From: Trichocoleus sp. FACHB-40
GTDB taxonomy: Bacteria > Cyanobacteriota > Cyanobacteriia > Cyanobacteriales > FACHB-T130
DNA: 64,000 nt
NCBI RefSeq assembly: GCF_014695915.1
Contig: NZ_JACJPF010000101.1
Location: 186,001 to 250,000 of the forward strand
Direction of reading: 5' to 3'
The notes below the pieces were generated by a model. It made no database searches and was not told where the DNA came from. It saw only the letters and a program-made list of their open reading frames with translations. Below, piece after piece: positions 34,093 to 42,805 of this stretch. Positions within the stretch are counted from its first letter, which is position 1, and every line of letters begins with the position of its first letter. A program made the position numbers and the translations under genes.

Positions 34093-35037
34093 ATGATATT
34101 TTTAGCAAATATTCTAATTGAGATTACAAATTTTAAAGGAGAACTGGCGGCGCTGGGTGCCGCATTTTTGTGGGCGATCGCATCCGTAGTTTATGGTCGC
34201 TTGGGTCGGCAAATTCCACCACTGGAACTAAATTTCCTCAAGGGAATAGTAGCGATCGCTCTTTTGATTCTCACCCTACTTTATTCTGGTCAGATGCTAC
34301 CTGAAATCAACTCAACTGCACTAACATTGCTGCTACTCAGCGGCGGACTGGGAATTGGCATAGGAGATACAGCTTATTTTGCCGCCATCAACTATCTGGG
34401 GCCTAGACGCACCTTAATATTAGAAACCTTAGCACCGCCCTTAGCAGCACTGCTTGCCCTGATTTTTTTACAAGAAAAGCTCAGCAGCGCTTCCTGGTGC
34501 GGTATTTTATTGACGATTTTAGGGGTTGCTTGGGTGGTGACGGAACGCTTGCCCAATTCCACCGCCAACACCACCCATCTGACTGTGCGCGGTATCAGTT
34601 GGGGAATGCTTGCAGCAGTCTCACAGGCAAATGGCGCAGTCCTCTCCCGTGCAGCGCTGGCGCAGTCGAGTATCAGCCCTTTGTGGAGTACCCTGGTGCG
34701 TTTGGGAGCTGGGGTGCTGGTATTGGTGCTGTGGTTGTTGCTCAAAGGTAAGCAGCAGAAGACTCCCGAAAGTGTCTCGACATTTAAGATTTTACAATCT
34801 TGGCAAGTGTTGGGAGCGATCGCTTTGACTTCCTTTTTCAGCACTTACCTCGGCATCTGGTTACAACAAACTTCTCTGAAATTCGCACCCGTTGGCATTT
34901 CTCAAACTCTCACCTCCACAAGCCCTTTGTTTGTTTTACCGCTGGTAATTTTGATGGGTGAAACGGTCAGTTCCAGAGCTATTCTAGGTGTTTTAATCGC
35001 ATTAGGCGGTGTTGCGGTGCTATTTACTTTGCAGTAG
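34093..35037 (+). CDS. EamA/DMT-superfamily transporter
   Basis: 314 residues and about ten membrane helices in two homologous halves, each an EamA domain (GAAFLWAIASVVYGRLGRQ in the first, ISWGMLAAVSQANGAVLSRA in the second). Members export amino acids, nucleosides or other metabolites across the inner membrane; the substrate cannot be read from sequence. The loop between halves is short. It stands alone, immediately before a MITE-like repeat and the TcmP cassette. Confidence 0.88.
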   Translation: MIFLANILIEITNFKGELAALGAAFLWAIASVVYGRLGRQIPPLELNFLKGIVAIALLILTLLYSGQMLPEINSTALTLLLLSGGLGIGIGDTAYFAAINYLGPRRTLILETLAPPLAALLALIFLQEKLSSASWCGILLTILGVAWVVTERLPNSTANTTHLTVRGISWGMLAAVSQANGAVLSRAALAQSSISPLWSTLVRLGAGVLVLVLWLLLKGKQQKTPESVSTFKILQSWQVLGAIALTSFFSTYLGIWLQQTSLKFAPVGISQTLTSTSPLFVLPLVILMGETVSSRAILGVLIALGGVAVLFTLQ

Positions 35038-35105
35038 CAAGGATGAGAATAGATTGTGGAAGCGATCGCCAGTTTTTGAGAATATAGGTATAGAGCGATC
35101 GCTTA

Positions 35106-35240
35106 GGAAGCATCCCACTTTTGTAAAAATGTCCGGCGACTAAAGTCGTGGCTAATATAAAGCCTGCGAAGGTAGGCTTCGTTCGTTTAGCCCTAAGCTG
35201 GAAGCCTGTGGGCTTATATTTGCAAAAACGGGATGCTCCC
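35106..35240. mobile_element. 135-bp MITE-like element with terminal inverted repeats
   Basis: The left end GGAAGCATCCCACTTTTG and the right end (reverse complement GGGAGCATCCCGTTTTTGC) are imperfect inverted repeats about 25 bp long. The interior holds small hairpins (GGCGACTAAAGTCG; AGCCTGCGAAGGTAGGCT) and no ORF. The same end, GGGAGCATCCCGGTTTTGC, borders the ISKra4-like transposase at 63718, so this is probably a non-autonomous relative moved by that type of transposase. It lies 131 bp before the TcmP gene. Confidence 0.65.
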
Positions 35241-35371
35241 GATCGCTTAACTCTTATTATCAATATTTACTGGGATATATACCTAAAATAGATTTTTCTC
35301 AAATACACCCCTACAGTGTTCTACTTTGGTATAACATTACTTTAATTTAAAACTAATGGATGGAGTTATAA

Positions 35372-36259
35372 ATGTTTGGTGGTAATTGGACAACTGATAA
35401 ACTGGAACGTGTACGCAAATACCTGAAAGCATATACAACAATTATGAGAAGACAAAATTTTAGTAATTTCATTTACATAGATGCTTTTGCTGGAACTGGA
35501 TGGCTAACCCTTAAACAGAATGAGCAATCAGAACAGCCCTCACAATTAGAATTATTTAATTTTGCTAGTCCTGCTGAAGAAACCTCAAGTAACACCTTGG
35601 AAGGTTCTGCACGAATGGCGCTTCAAGTCAACCCTGAATTTACAAAATATATTTTTATAGAAAGAGATAAAAAAAGATTTGAAGAACTAGAAAAAGTAAA
35701 ACTAGAATTTCCTAATAGGGATATTTTAATAAAAAACTCAGATGCAAATGTGTTTATTAGAGAAATATGTAATAACCAGAATTGGATAGAAATGAGAGAG
35801 CGGGCTGTTTTATTTCTAGATCCTTATGGTATGCAGGTTCCTTGGGAGACAGTTGAAGCTATTGCAAGAACACGAGCTATTGATCTCTGGTATCTTTTTC
35901 CAATAGGTGTAGCCTTAAATAGATTACTGAAAAAAGATGGAAAAATAAATGATTCATGCCGAAGGAAAATAGATATAATAATTGGTACAACTGAATGGTA
36001 CAATGTATTTTACGCAGAAGAGAAAAGTAAAGGGTTGTTTGGCGAAGAGTCTAGGATAATAAAAGTAGCAAATTTTGATTTAATTAAACAATACTTCATT
36101 GAACGCTTGCAAACTGTATTTCCAGGCGTTGCTAACAATCCTAGATTGCTATTGAATTCTAAAAACAATCCTCTCTATCTTCTATGTTTCGCATCAAGCA
36201 ATCTAAGGGGGACACCTACGGCAATTAAAATTGCTCAAGATATATTGAGAAGAGAATAA
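35372..36259 (+). CDS. tcmP: Three-Cys-motif partner protein TcmP
   Basis: 295 residues. I recognise the family that always accompanies a three-Cys-motif (DUF5131) protein. The fold looks like a class I methyltransferase: IDAFAGTGW at residues 36-44 resembles motif I, FIERD at 95-99 supplies the acidic residue, and LFLDPYG at 147-153 resembles the DPPY-type catalytic motif of N6-adenine methyltransferases. Catalysis and target are inference. The gene is very AT-rich and carries no HIP1 octamer, unlike its flanks. Its TAA is followed directly by the ATG of the next gene, so the pair is translationally coupled. A role in modifying nucleic acid, perhaps defensive, is the leading guess. Confidence 0.85.
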   Translation: MFGGNWTTDKLERVRKYLKAYTTIMRRQNFSNFIYIDAFAGTGWLTLKQNEQSEQPSQLELFNFASPAEETSSNTLEGSARMALQVNPEFTKYIFIERDKKRFEELEKVKLEFPNRDILIKNSDANVFIREICNNQNWIEMRERAVLFLDPYGMQVPWETVEAIARTRAIDLWYLFPIGVALNRLLKKDGKINDSCRRKIDIIIGTTEWYNVFYAEEKSKGLFGEESRIIKVANFDLIKQYFIERLQTVFPGVANNPRLLLNSKNNPLYLLCFASSNLRGTPTAIKIAQDILRRE

Positions 36260-37045
36260 ATGAGTACAAAATCACAAATTGAATGGACAGAATTCACTTG
36301 GAATCCCCTAACTGGCTGTACAAAGATTAGCCCTGGCTGTAAAAATTGTTACGCTGAAAGAATGGCCATGCGTCTTCAAGCGATGGGACAACCTAATTAT
36401 AAAGACGGGTTCAAACTCACTTTACATGAGCAAACATTAGAATTACCGTTGCAGTGGAAAAAGCCAAGAACTATATTTGTTAACTCGATGAGTGATTTAT
36501 TTCATAAAGATGTGCCAACCGAGTTTATTGTAAAAGTTTTTGAGGTGATGGAAAAAGCATATTGGCATAATTTTCAAATTTTAACTAAAAGGTCAAATCG
36601 ACTTCTAGAACTAAGTGATGAAATTCCTTGGATGTCTAATATTTGGATGGGAACCAGTGTAGAAGATAAAAACTACGTCTTTCGGATTGACGACCTTCGT
36701 AAAACTAAAGCAAAAATTAAATTTCTTTCTCTTGAACCTCTACTAGGACCATTATATAACCTAAATTTGACAGGAATAGATTGGGTTATTGTAGGCGGTG
36801 AGTCTGGCCCTAAAGCTAGATACATAGATCCATCATGGGTCATAGATATTCGCGATCAGTGTCAAAAAGCTGAAGTACCCTTCTTTTTCAAACAATGGGG
36901 CGGAACTAATAAAAAGAAGGCTGGACGATTACTAGAAAATCGGACATGGGATGAAATGCCTGTCACTCAGCAAAACTTAGGGAGTTATAGGGAGGACTTT
37001 GAAACGGTTAGTAGTCAAGAGCCATCGAAAGTGATTATCAGGTAA
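36260..37045 (+). CDS. DUF5131 three-Cys-motif protein (phage Gp37/Gp68 family)
   Basis: 261 residues. The N-terminus [20 protein letters not shown] is the family hallmark; Cys20, Cys27 and Cys30 form a C-x6-C-x2-C motif followed by YAERMA. The middle has [20 protein letters not shown] and IWMGTSVED, then [13 protein letters not shown] and FFFKQWGG. The overall pattern, a Cys trio at the N-terminus and a TIM-barrel-like series of strands, recalls radical-SAM proteins, but the spacing differs from CxxxCxxC. Family members occur in phages and mobile islands. It abuts tcmP with zero spacing and has the same unusual composition, so both came together. Confidence 0.87.
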   Translation: MSTKSQIEWTEFTWNPLTGCTKISPGCKNCYAERMAMRLQAMGQPNYKDGFKLTLHEQTLELPLQWKKPRTIFVNSMSDLFHKDVPTEFIVKVFEVMEKAYWHNFQILTKRSNRLLELSDEIPWMSNIWMGTSVEDKNYVFRIDDLRKTKAKIKFLSLEPLLGPLYNLNLTGIDWVIVGGESGPKARYIDPSWVIDIRDQCQKAEVPFFFKQWGGTNKKKAGRLLENRTWDEMPVTQQNLGSYREDFETVSSQEPSKVIIR

Positions 37046-37139
37046 ATTTAAACTCTTCGTTTGGAGCTTCTATATCTACACTAAACTGGACTAACGTTAT
37101 CAAGTCACCAAGACAAAATAACTGAAGCGATCGCATTCT

Positions 37140-38054
37140 TTAAACTACCGCTTTTAAAGTGCATTGATCCACACCTCTAAGAGTGTCGAGAAATGCGAAC
37201 ACAGCCGGACTTTGAAGGGAATTCGCTAGCACCGCCACTCTAATTACTCTCTCTAAAGGAACTGGTAAACTGTAAACCTGCACTTCTGGCGGTAATGGTT
37301 CGGCAGCAAGACGAGGAAGAATAGCTGCTCCTAAACCTTGCAAAACCATACCAACCGTTGTCGAATCTTGCTTAACTTCATAAGCAGGATTTATATGAAA
37401 GTTTAAATTTACCAAATGTTGTCGAAGCAAAGCGTAGCAGGCATTGCCGTAAGCCAAGATTAACGGGTAAGTTGCCAACTGCTCCCACGTAATTTTGTCA
37501 GTCTCTAGTTTGGGAGTCGGAGGCAGTACAACAATATACTCATCCCGCAAAATTTCCCAGCCTTCAAATTCATCACCACCGGGTAAAGCCGTGAAGCCAA
37601 TATCAGCATGACCATCGCGCAAAGCTTGTTCTGCACCCAGATAATCAGAATGTTCGATGATGCTGACGGCAATTTTTGGGTAGCGATCGCGAAATCGAGC
37701 GATCGCAGCTGGCAAGATGTGAGTTGCTACGCTACGAAAACAAGCAATTCGCACACTCCCGCCATGTAAGCCTTTTTCTAAATTAACTTCTTTCTCTATT
37801 GCTCCTAGCAGTTGCAGCACGCTTCGCGCATGATCGATGACTCGTTCCCCTACGGGTGTGAGATGAGCGCCGTGACGACCGCGATAGAGCAAAATCACGC
37901 CTAATTCTTCCTCTAGGGTAGCGATCGCATGACTGATCGCTGACTGGGAAAGTTCTAAATGCAGCGCGGCTTCGCTGAAATTGCCGTACTCTGCGACTGT
38001 AACCAAGGCCCGCAATTGGGAAAGCTTTATCCGACTGCTATTGATTTCATTCAT
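37140..38054 (-). CDS. LysR-family transcription regulator
   Basis: 304 residues. N-terminal winged helix-turn-helix (LRALVTVAEYGNFSEAALHL then SQSAISHAIATLEEELGV), linker helix and a two-lobed effector-binding domain (about 95 to 295) with PAAIARFRDRYPKIAVSIIE and GHADIGFTALP. LysR proteins bind T-N11-A sites and usually control their own gene and a divergent one. A perfect T-N11-A palindrome lies 54 bp before its ATG (38108-38122). The effector is unknown. The divergent gene is 390 bp away. Confidence 0.92.
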   Translation of the reverse strand: MNEINSSRIKLSQLRALVTVAEYGNFSEAALHLELSQSAISHAIATLEEELGVILLYRGRHGAHLTPVGERVIDHARSVLQLLGAIEKEVNLEKGLHGGSVRIACFRSVATHILPAAIARFRDRYPKIAVSIIEHSDYLGAEQALRDGHADIGFTALPGGDEFEGWEILRDEYIVVLPPTPKLETDKITWEQLATYPLILAYGNACYALLRQHLVNLNFHINPAYEVKQDSTTVGMVLQGLGAAILPRLAAEPLPPEVQVYSLPVPLERVIRVAVLANSLQSPAVFAFLDTLRGVDQCTLKAVV

Positions 38055-38107
38055 AGACGTTATGAAGGTAATGTATGAATTTTGCCAAAAGTCTTCATCC
38101 TCTATCT

Positions 38108-38122
38108 ATGAATTTTATTCAT
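38108..38122. promoter_or_regulatory. Candidate LysR operator
   Basis: ATGAATTTTATTCAT, a 15-bp palindrome that satisfies the LysR T-N11-A consensus. The nearby GTATGAATTTTGCC at about 38081 is a weaker half. It lies upstream of the regulator's own gene, the usual autoregulation site. Confidence 0.5.
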
Positions 38123-38256
38123 ACTAACTATGCAAATATTACTTTGTTTGTCAAATAAGCAATTGTTAGATTTAATTTATCAGCTAAATTTGTTTCTGCA
38201 ATCTAACAGCCTTGGTTTGTTTGCCCGATATTTTAAGTTTCATTTCGTGACAGAAC

Positions 38257-38287
38257 ATCACCCAACTGGGTGATTTGAATGGGTGAT
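38257..38287. promoter_or_regulatory. Three-half-site operator-like cluster
   Basis: ATCACCCA-AC-TGGGTGAT is a perfect 8-bp inverted repeat, with a further direct TGGGTGAT at 38280-38287. The arrangement looks like a protein-binding site. It sits in the 390-bp divergent region between the LysR gene and the 92-residue protein. Confidence 0.45.
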
Positions 38288-38444
38288 TTTACAGCGCCAT
38301 TAATTCACTCTAAGAAATATGTTTCCAGGCTGAGGTAGGATTATCCGTTACAAATTGGGAGATAAAACAAGTTGGCTATACCACATTTAATGAAAGCAGA
38401 ATCATAAATTTAGCGATTTACCATTTCCCATAAGGTACTTTTTT

Positions 38445-38723
38445 ATGCAATCTTACATCAGTGAGTTAGACAGACAAAAGCTGGAAGATATTTATGCCAA
38501 ACAATACCAGCAGCCAGTCAAAGAATCAAAACTATTGTTGGTACTCAATAAAATTTGGCAGCTCTTGATTACCACCTTAACCCAAGAGCCAGAAATAAAA
38601 GTTTGGCAGCGAAGCGATCGCTTCGGTAATACTTGGTGGGAAGCCTACAATCCTGCTAATGGTCGCTCTGCCACTTTTGGCAACGAAATAGAACTGTTGA
38701 GCTGGATTGAAAAGAGTTATTAG
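38445..38723 (+). CDS. Small cyanobacterial-type protein of unknown function
   Basis: 92 residues, cytoplasmic. SELDRQKLEDIYAKQYQQPV, then KIWQLLITTLTQEPEIKVWQ, and a Trp/Phe-rich end RFGNTWWEAYNPANGRSATF. I recall similar unnamed proteins in cyanobacteria but know no function. It follows the operator cluster at 38257 and precedes a possible 37-residue ORF. Confidence 0.7.
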   Translation: MQSYISELDRQKLEDIYAKQYQQPVKESKLLLVLNKIWQLLITTLTQEPEIKVWQRSDRFGNTWWEAYNPANGRSATFGNEIELLSWIEKSY

Positions 38724-38756
38724 GGATAATTTCAACCAGTTTCAGAGGTTAAAGCA

Positions 38757-38870
38757 ATGAAACTTTCATCTAACAACATTCCTAAATTAAGTTCTCAACA
38801 GATTGAGAAAACCGACAGCAATAAAAAAGGAAAATATCCTCCTCTGCTTCGCCTGTTGAGCGCGTTTTGA
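38757..38870 (+). CDS. Possible 37-residue small protein
   Basis: ATG at 38757, stop TGA at 38868-38870. Basic and Ser-rich: MKLSSNNIPKLSSQQIEK at the start and PPLLRLLSAF at the end. AGAGG lies about nine bases before the ATG. It follows the 92-residue gene by 33 bp in the same direction, so it could be co-translated. Too short to be sure. Confidence 0.35.
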   Translation: MKLSSNNIPKLSSQQIEKTDSNKKGKYPPLLRLLSAF

Positions 38871-38964
38871 GAGTTTAGCTATTATTATGCCGAATAAAAA
38901 GACCGCAGCAGAGGATAGTGAATAACTTTTGGGCGAATCTCATGAAGACTTGGCAGATGCTATA

Positions 38965-39633
38965 TCAACGCTTGAGTGCTAAAGTCAAACCATCAGCAAT
39001 TGGAACGATACTCAGAGAAACCCGTTCATCACCGTGCAATTTTTCATTAAAAGCTCTAATGCTTTTAGTGCTTTGATCCTGAACTTGAAGATCAGCGACT
39101 CGTCCAGACCACAAAACGTTATCGATGACAATTAGACCACCGCGACGGATTAATTGTAGCGATCGCTCATAATATCCGTCATAATTCCCCTTATCAGCAT
39201 CAATGAAGGCAAAATCAAACGTTTCCGCCTGTCCAGATGCCAACAATTGATCCAGCGTCTCTAGTGCTGGTGCAATACGCAGCTCAATTTTATCCGCCAC
39301 CCCAGCCGCCTGCCAATATCGCTGCGCTACCGAAGTGTACTGCTCACTGACATCGCAAGCGACAATTTTACCAGTCGAGGGAAGGGCAAGGGCAACACAC
39401 AAAGAGCTATAACCAGTAAATACGCCTACTTCTAGCGTTTTCGTAGCACCCAGCAACTGCACCAAAAGCGCCATAAATTGACCTTGTTCTGGTGAAATTT
39501 GCATTCTGGCTTGGGGATGATTGGCGGTTTCTTGTCGCAGTTGTCGCAAAATTTCTGATTCGCGCAAAGAAGCCGATAACAGATAATTGTAGAGCTGGTC
39601 ATCTAAGCCAAGGTCTTTTTTTCTTGACATCAT
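38965..39633 (-). CDS. Class I SAM-dependent O-methyltransferase
   Basis: 222 residues of the caffeoyl-CoA O-methyltransferase type. SAM motif I LEVGVFTGYSSL, CDVSEQY, the divalent-metal Asp in FIDADKGNYDGYYE, IVIDNVLWSGRV, and the conserved N-terminal EILRQLRQET. It methylates a catechol-like hydroxyl; cyanobacterial members have broad substrates. It is convergent with the two small genes before it. The start could also be the second Met. Confidence 0.9.
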   Translation of the reverse strand: MMSRKKDLGLDDQLYNYLLSASLRESEILRQLRQETANHPQARMQISPEQGQFMALLVQLLGATKTLEVGVFTGYSSLCVALALPSTGKIVACDVSEQYTSVAQRYWQAAGVADKIELRIAPALETLDQLLASGQAETFDFAFIDADKGNYDGYYERSLQLIRRGGLIVIDNVLWSGRVADLQVQDQSTKSIRAFNEKLHGDERVSLSIVPIADGLTLALKR

Positions 39634-39737
39634 AGATTTATAACTTGAAGAGACCCAAAGCTTATACTATCGCTTAAAAGCGCCACCTCGTTCACGGGTA
39701 CGAGGCGTATAGCAGGGTTATAAAAATTGGGTGCAAG

Positions 39738-40193
39738 ATGTCAAGGAAGCAGAGGAGAAGTAAGAGGGCGATGGTGCGGATATTCTTGACCGTGATTTTG
39801 GTAGGATTGCTGACAGCTTGTGGTGTTGCTGCACCGCTACTAAATAGCCAACTGATAGAGAAAGCGATCGCATTTCAAGTCAGTCAAACTCAAAAACAGC
39901 TAAGTCAGCAGTTGAACCAGCCAACCCCCAGTGTTCAAATTAGTCAGCTGCGAATTAAGAAGCAGGAATCTTCGATAGTTAACAAGTTACCCACTTACCA
40001 CCTTCAGGGAACCTACAACCTTAACCTCGAATTCCCCAGTCGTCAGGTGACTCAAAAGCAAAACCTTTTTGATGTTTACCTGCAAAGTCAAATTGAGGGT
40101 AAAACTTGGCGTTTGTTGATTCCCGAATCCACAACCAAAGACAAAGACACTAAACCTATTTGGCGCAGTTATTTAATTCCTCCTTTGTATTAG
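39738..40193 (+). CDS. Putative lipoprotein
   Basis: 151 residues. Basic start, hydrophobic run FLTVILVGLLTAC with the lipobox Cys, then a predicted exported domain with a coiled segment SQTQKQLSQQLNQP. An alternative ATG at 39771 (MVRIFLTV) leaves an ideal lipoprotein signal with AGAGG before it. No family recognised. It lies 110 bp before alr. Confidence 0.6.
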   Translation: MSRKQRRSKRAMVRIFLTVILVGLLTACGVAAPLLNSQLIEKAIAFQVSQTQKQLSQQLNQPTPSVQISQLRIKKQESSIVNKLPTYHLQGTYNLNLEFPSRQVTQKQNLFDVYLQSQIEGKTWRLLIPESTTKDKDTKPIWRSYLIPPLY

Positions 40194-40302
40194 ATGATAC
40201 GGTTGGCGAATCTATTAATCTTAAACTGCGTCCGGGCGTGCCTGCCCAACCTACGCAGATTAAACTGGTGTGAGTGAGTGTGTGTGTGAGGAGTAAGTTT
40301 AA

Positions 40303-41562
40303 ATGCTGAGTTGGGAGCAGACTCCTAGAGAGATATCCCCCGAAGGGTATCTAAATGCTGCCATGCGCGGCGATCGTCTACAGACGCTACGCGACAGGGT
40401 ATCCGCGCCGCTACGCGATCGCGCTTGGGTAGAAATTGATTTAGCCGCTTTAACTCATAATGTGCGGCAATTGAGACATTTTCTATCGCCGCAGACGGAA
40501 CTAATGGCGGTGGTGAAGGCTGATGCTTACGGTCATGGTGCCATAACTGTTGCCCAAACGGTTTGTGAAGCGGGTGCTAGTTGGTTGGGTGTCGCTACGA
40601 TTCCAGAGGGGATTCAACTGCGAGAAGCTGGGATTGAAGCACCGATTTTGATTTTGGGCGCGAGTAATACTCCCGAACAAGTACAAGCGATCGCCCACTG
40701 GAATTTGCAACCTACTTTGTGTACGCCACAGCAAGCTTTGGTATTTTCAGAGACACTGGGCATTGAAAATCGTTCTTTGTCAGTTCATGTAAAATTAGAT
40801 ACCGGAATGTCACGGCTTGGCACCATCTGGCAGCAAGCAGCTGAGTTTGTCCAGCTAGTGCAACGGTTGCCGCATCTGAAAATTGCCAGTATATATTCCC
40901 ACTTTGCAACCGCTGACAGTCCAGACCCCACGGTGATGAGACAGCAGCACGAACGATTTGAGGAAGCGATCGCCTTCATCGAAGCCACTGGTATTAACGG
41001 GCCGAAACTACACTTAGCAAATTCCGCCGCCGCCTTAACTGACCGCTCCTTACACTACGACATGGTGCGAGTCGGTTTAGCTACTTACGGGCTTTACCCA
41101 GCGCCGCATCTAAAAGCCATTAACCTCAAGCCAGTTATGCAGGTAAAAGCGCGTATAACGCAAGTAAAAGATATTGCATCAGGTACTGGTGTCAGCTACG
41201 GTTATCAATTTATCGCCAGTGAGAATATGCGCCTCGCCGTTGTTGGCATTGGCTACGCCGATGGTATTCCTCGCAATCTCTCCAACAAAATGCAAGTTTT
41301 GATCCGAGGTCAGCTAGTGCCGCAAGTGGGGGCAATTACGATGGATCAGTTGATGCTGGATGTCAGCGCTATTCCCGACTTGCAAACTGGCGAAGTTGTC
41401 ACTCTACTGGGGAAACAGGGAGAATTTCAAATTTCCGCCGACGACTGGGCGGCGACTTTAGGCACAATTTCCTGGGAAATTCTCTGCGGCTTCAAGCACC
41501 GTTTGCCTCGCGTAGCAGTGGGCGAAGCACTGGAAATTTCAGATCAAGCTGCATCATCTTAA
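40303..41562 (+). CDS. alr: Alanine racemase
   Basis: Interconverts L- and D-alanine with pyridoxal phosphate to supply D-alanine for peptidoglycan. Signatures: the PLP-binding AVVKADAYGHGA (Lys), VHVKLDTGMSRLG, SIYSHFATAD, and the catalytic Tyr in GVSYGYQF with a C-terminal VGIGYADGIPRNL. 419 residues, about 20 to 40 longer than typical because of an N-terminal segment of repeated RDR units (about residues 22 to 41) that looks like an in-frame dispersed repeat. A strong terminator follows. Confidence 0.95.
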   Translation: MLSWEQTPREISPEGYLNAAMRGDRLQTLRDRVSAPLRDRAWVEIDLAALTHNVRQLRHFLSPQTELMAVVKADAYGHGAITVAQTVCEAGASWLGVATIPEGIQLREAGIEAPILILGASNTPEQVQAIAHWNLQPTLCTPQQALVFSETLGIENRSLSVHVKLDTGMSRLGTIWQQAAEFVQLVQRLPHLKIASIYSHFATADSPDPTVMRQQHERFEEAIAFIEATGINGPKLHLANSAAALTDRSLHYDMVRVGLATYGLYPAPHLKAINLKPVMQVKARITQVKDIASGTGVSYGYQFIASENMRLAVVGIGYADGIPRNLSNKMQVLIRGQLVPQVGAITMDQLMLDVSAIPDLQTGEVVTLLGKQGEFQISADDWAATLGTISWEILCGFKHRLPRVAVGEALEISDQAASS

Positions 41563-41599
41563 CTTTTCTATCCCTGTTAGATACGGGAAGAACCTTACA

Positions 41600-41631
41600 A
41601 AAACCCCTCTTTGCTGGCAAAGAGGGGTTTT
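41600..41631 (+). terminator. Rho-independent terminator after alr
   Basis: AAAACCCCTCTTTG-CTGG-CAAAGAGGGGTTTT, a 14-bp perfect stem followed by T, 38 bp after the alr stop. Confidence 0.85.
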
Positions 41632-41670
41632 TGTGGCTTGCAGCTTTCTTAGTCCCACTTGGGAGGAATA

Positions 41671-41823
41671 GCACTTAACTTTTGCCCTGCCCTCAAGCCC
41701 TGAACTAACGTACTCTTCGAGAAGCCGCTTCGCGTTTACGGGCTGAAAAGCCTGCTATATATGGGTTTCAACCCGTTCAAACTGGTTGAAGCTTTGAGCT
41801 GTGAAATAAATTTCACAGCTCCA
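41671..41823. repeat. Third copy of the 143-bp structured repeat, rearranged
   Basis: GCACTTAACTTT, CTCAAGCCCTGAACTAA, a CGGGCTGAAA piece, AACCCGTTC..AACTGGTTGAA, and GTGAAATAAATTTCAC follow the same order as 11850-12140. A segment with GAGAAGCCGCTTCGCG is inserted after CTGAACTAA. Confidence 0.7.
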
Positions 41824-41947
41824 CTTTAGAGCGATCGCACATCTGACAGATTAAATTTCTGGAAAATGCCCAAGCTCTATTGGAGTAGAACATAGCTGCA
41901 CATTGGACAATCTATCCAAAGTCTTAAATAGTTAGTTTGAGGAAAAT

Positions 41948-42334
41948 ATGAGAACAGCTAAGAATGTTTTAGTCAATACTCAAGTAGTTGCTTTCACAGG
42001 GCTTGTGGCTACTTTGATGCTGTCAGCAGCACCTGCTTCTGCACAGTCAAAAATTCCTCAGCGTGAAATGTCTTATTGCATGGCAACGCTGACCGGTCAA
42101 ACTCCGGGGGCGCGGATTAATTTGCGTTCCGGCCCTGGCATCAACTATGAGCAGAAAGGCTATGGACTTGTGGGCGATCGCGTTCACATATTACGAGAGT
42201 CCGGTGGTACCCCTCAAGATTTAGCAGTCGTTGAGAATCGCCAAGGGTTTTCTTGGTACAGAGTTGGGTTTCCCAAAAGTGGCGCTCGTGGTTGGGTTCG
42301 CGGAGACTTCATGACTCCTGAATGCTTCAACTAA
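41948..42334 (+). CDS. Secreted SH3-like domain protein
   Basis: 128 residues. Signal peptide of about 30 residues (VVAFTGLVATLMLSAAPASA, cleaved after ASA), then a bacterial SH3 domain with RINLRSGPGINYEQ and GARGWVRGDFMT. SH3 domains bind cell wall or act as linkers; no catalytic domain is fused. A hairpin terminator follows, so it is monocistronic. Confidence 0.85.
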   Translation: MRTAKNVLVNTQVVAFTGLVATLMLSAAPASAQSKIPQREMSYCMATLTGQTPGARINLRSGPGINYEQKGYGLVGDRVHILRESGGTPQDLAVVENRQGFSWYRVGFPKSGARGWVRGDFMTPECFN

Positions 42335-42362
42335 TCTAAGTTGCGCTCAAAAATGTCATTTT

Positions 42363-42391
42363 AAGCGAAGCATCTTTGAGGGGCTTCGCTT
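42363..42391 (+). terminator. Terminator after the SH3-like gene
   Basis: AAGCGAAGC and GCTTCGCTT around an 11-base loop, followed by TATTCTATT. Located 29 bp after the stop codon. Confidence 0.7.
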
Positions 42392-42668
42392 TATTCTATT
42401 ACCAGTATTGCCCCCTAGTCTTTAAAAAGGGGGGTATTCTCAAAGCCTCTTTGGGTTTGGGCAAAGCAAATGGGTTGGGCAAACTGTATTCAGCGATCGC
42501 AGGCTATCGCTGATAGAATTATTTTACTTGCCAATTTTTATTCCTTAAACTTGTTAAAATGCGATATTGCCATTCACCCTGAATAAATATTCCTTGGCGT
42601 ATCCTTCAATAACAAATCCCAATCTTTTTATAGCAATCCTATTTGAGTTTTCAGATTACTAGCCCTTC

Positions 42669-42701
42669 AGATACCCGACTTCTTTAAGAAGTCGGGTATC
42701 T
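42669..42701. repeat. GATACCCGACTTC hairpin, dispersed, copy 1
   Basis: AGATACCCGACTTCTT with its complement GAAGTCGGGTATCT, a perfect 14-bp stem. The same 33-mer occurs at 51778 with one loop base changed. The rest of the 42392-42805 gap shows no gene. Confidence 0.8.
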
Positions 42702-42805
42702 CGCCTTCACAAATCATTTAGGACTGCGATCGCACATTACCGCTGCGCTGATTGTGGGGTAGATAAAAAAAGATATATTGATTGGAAGTATAAAGACGAT
42801 TGAGA

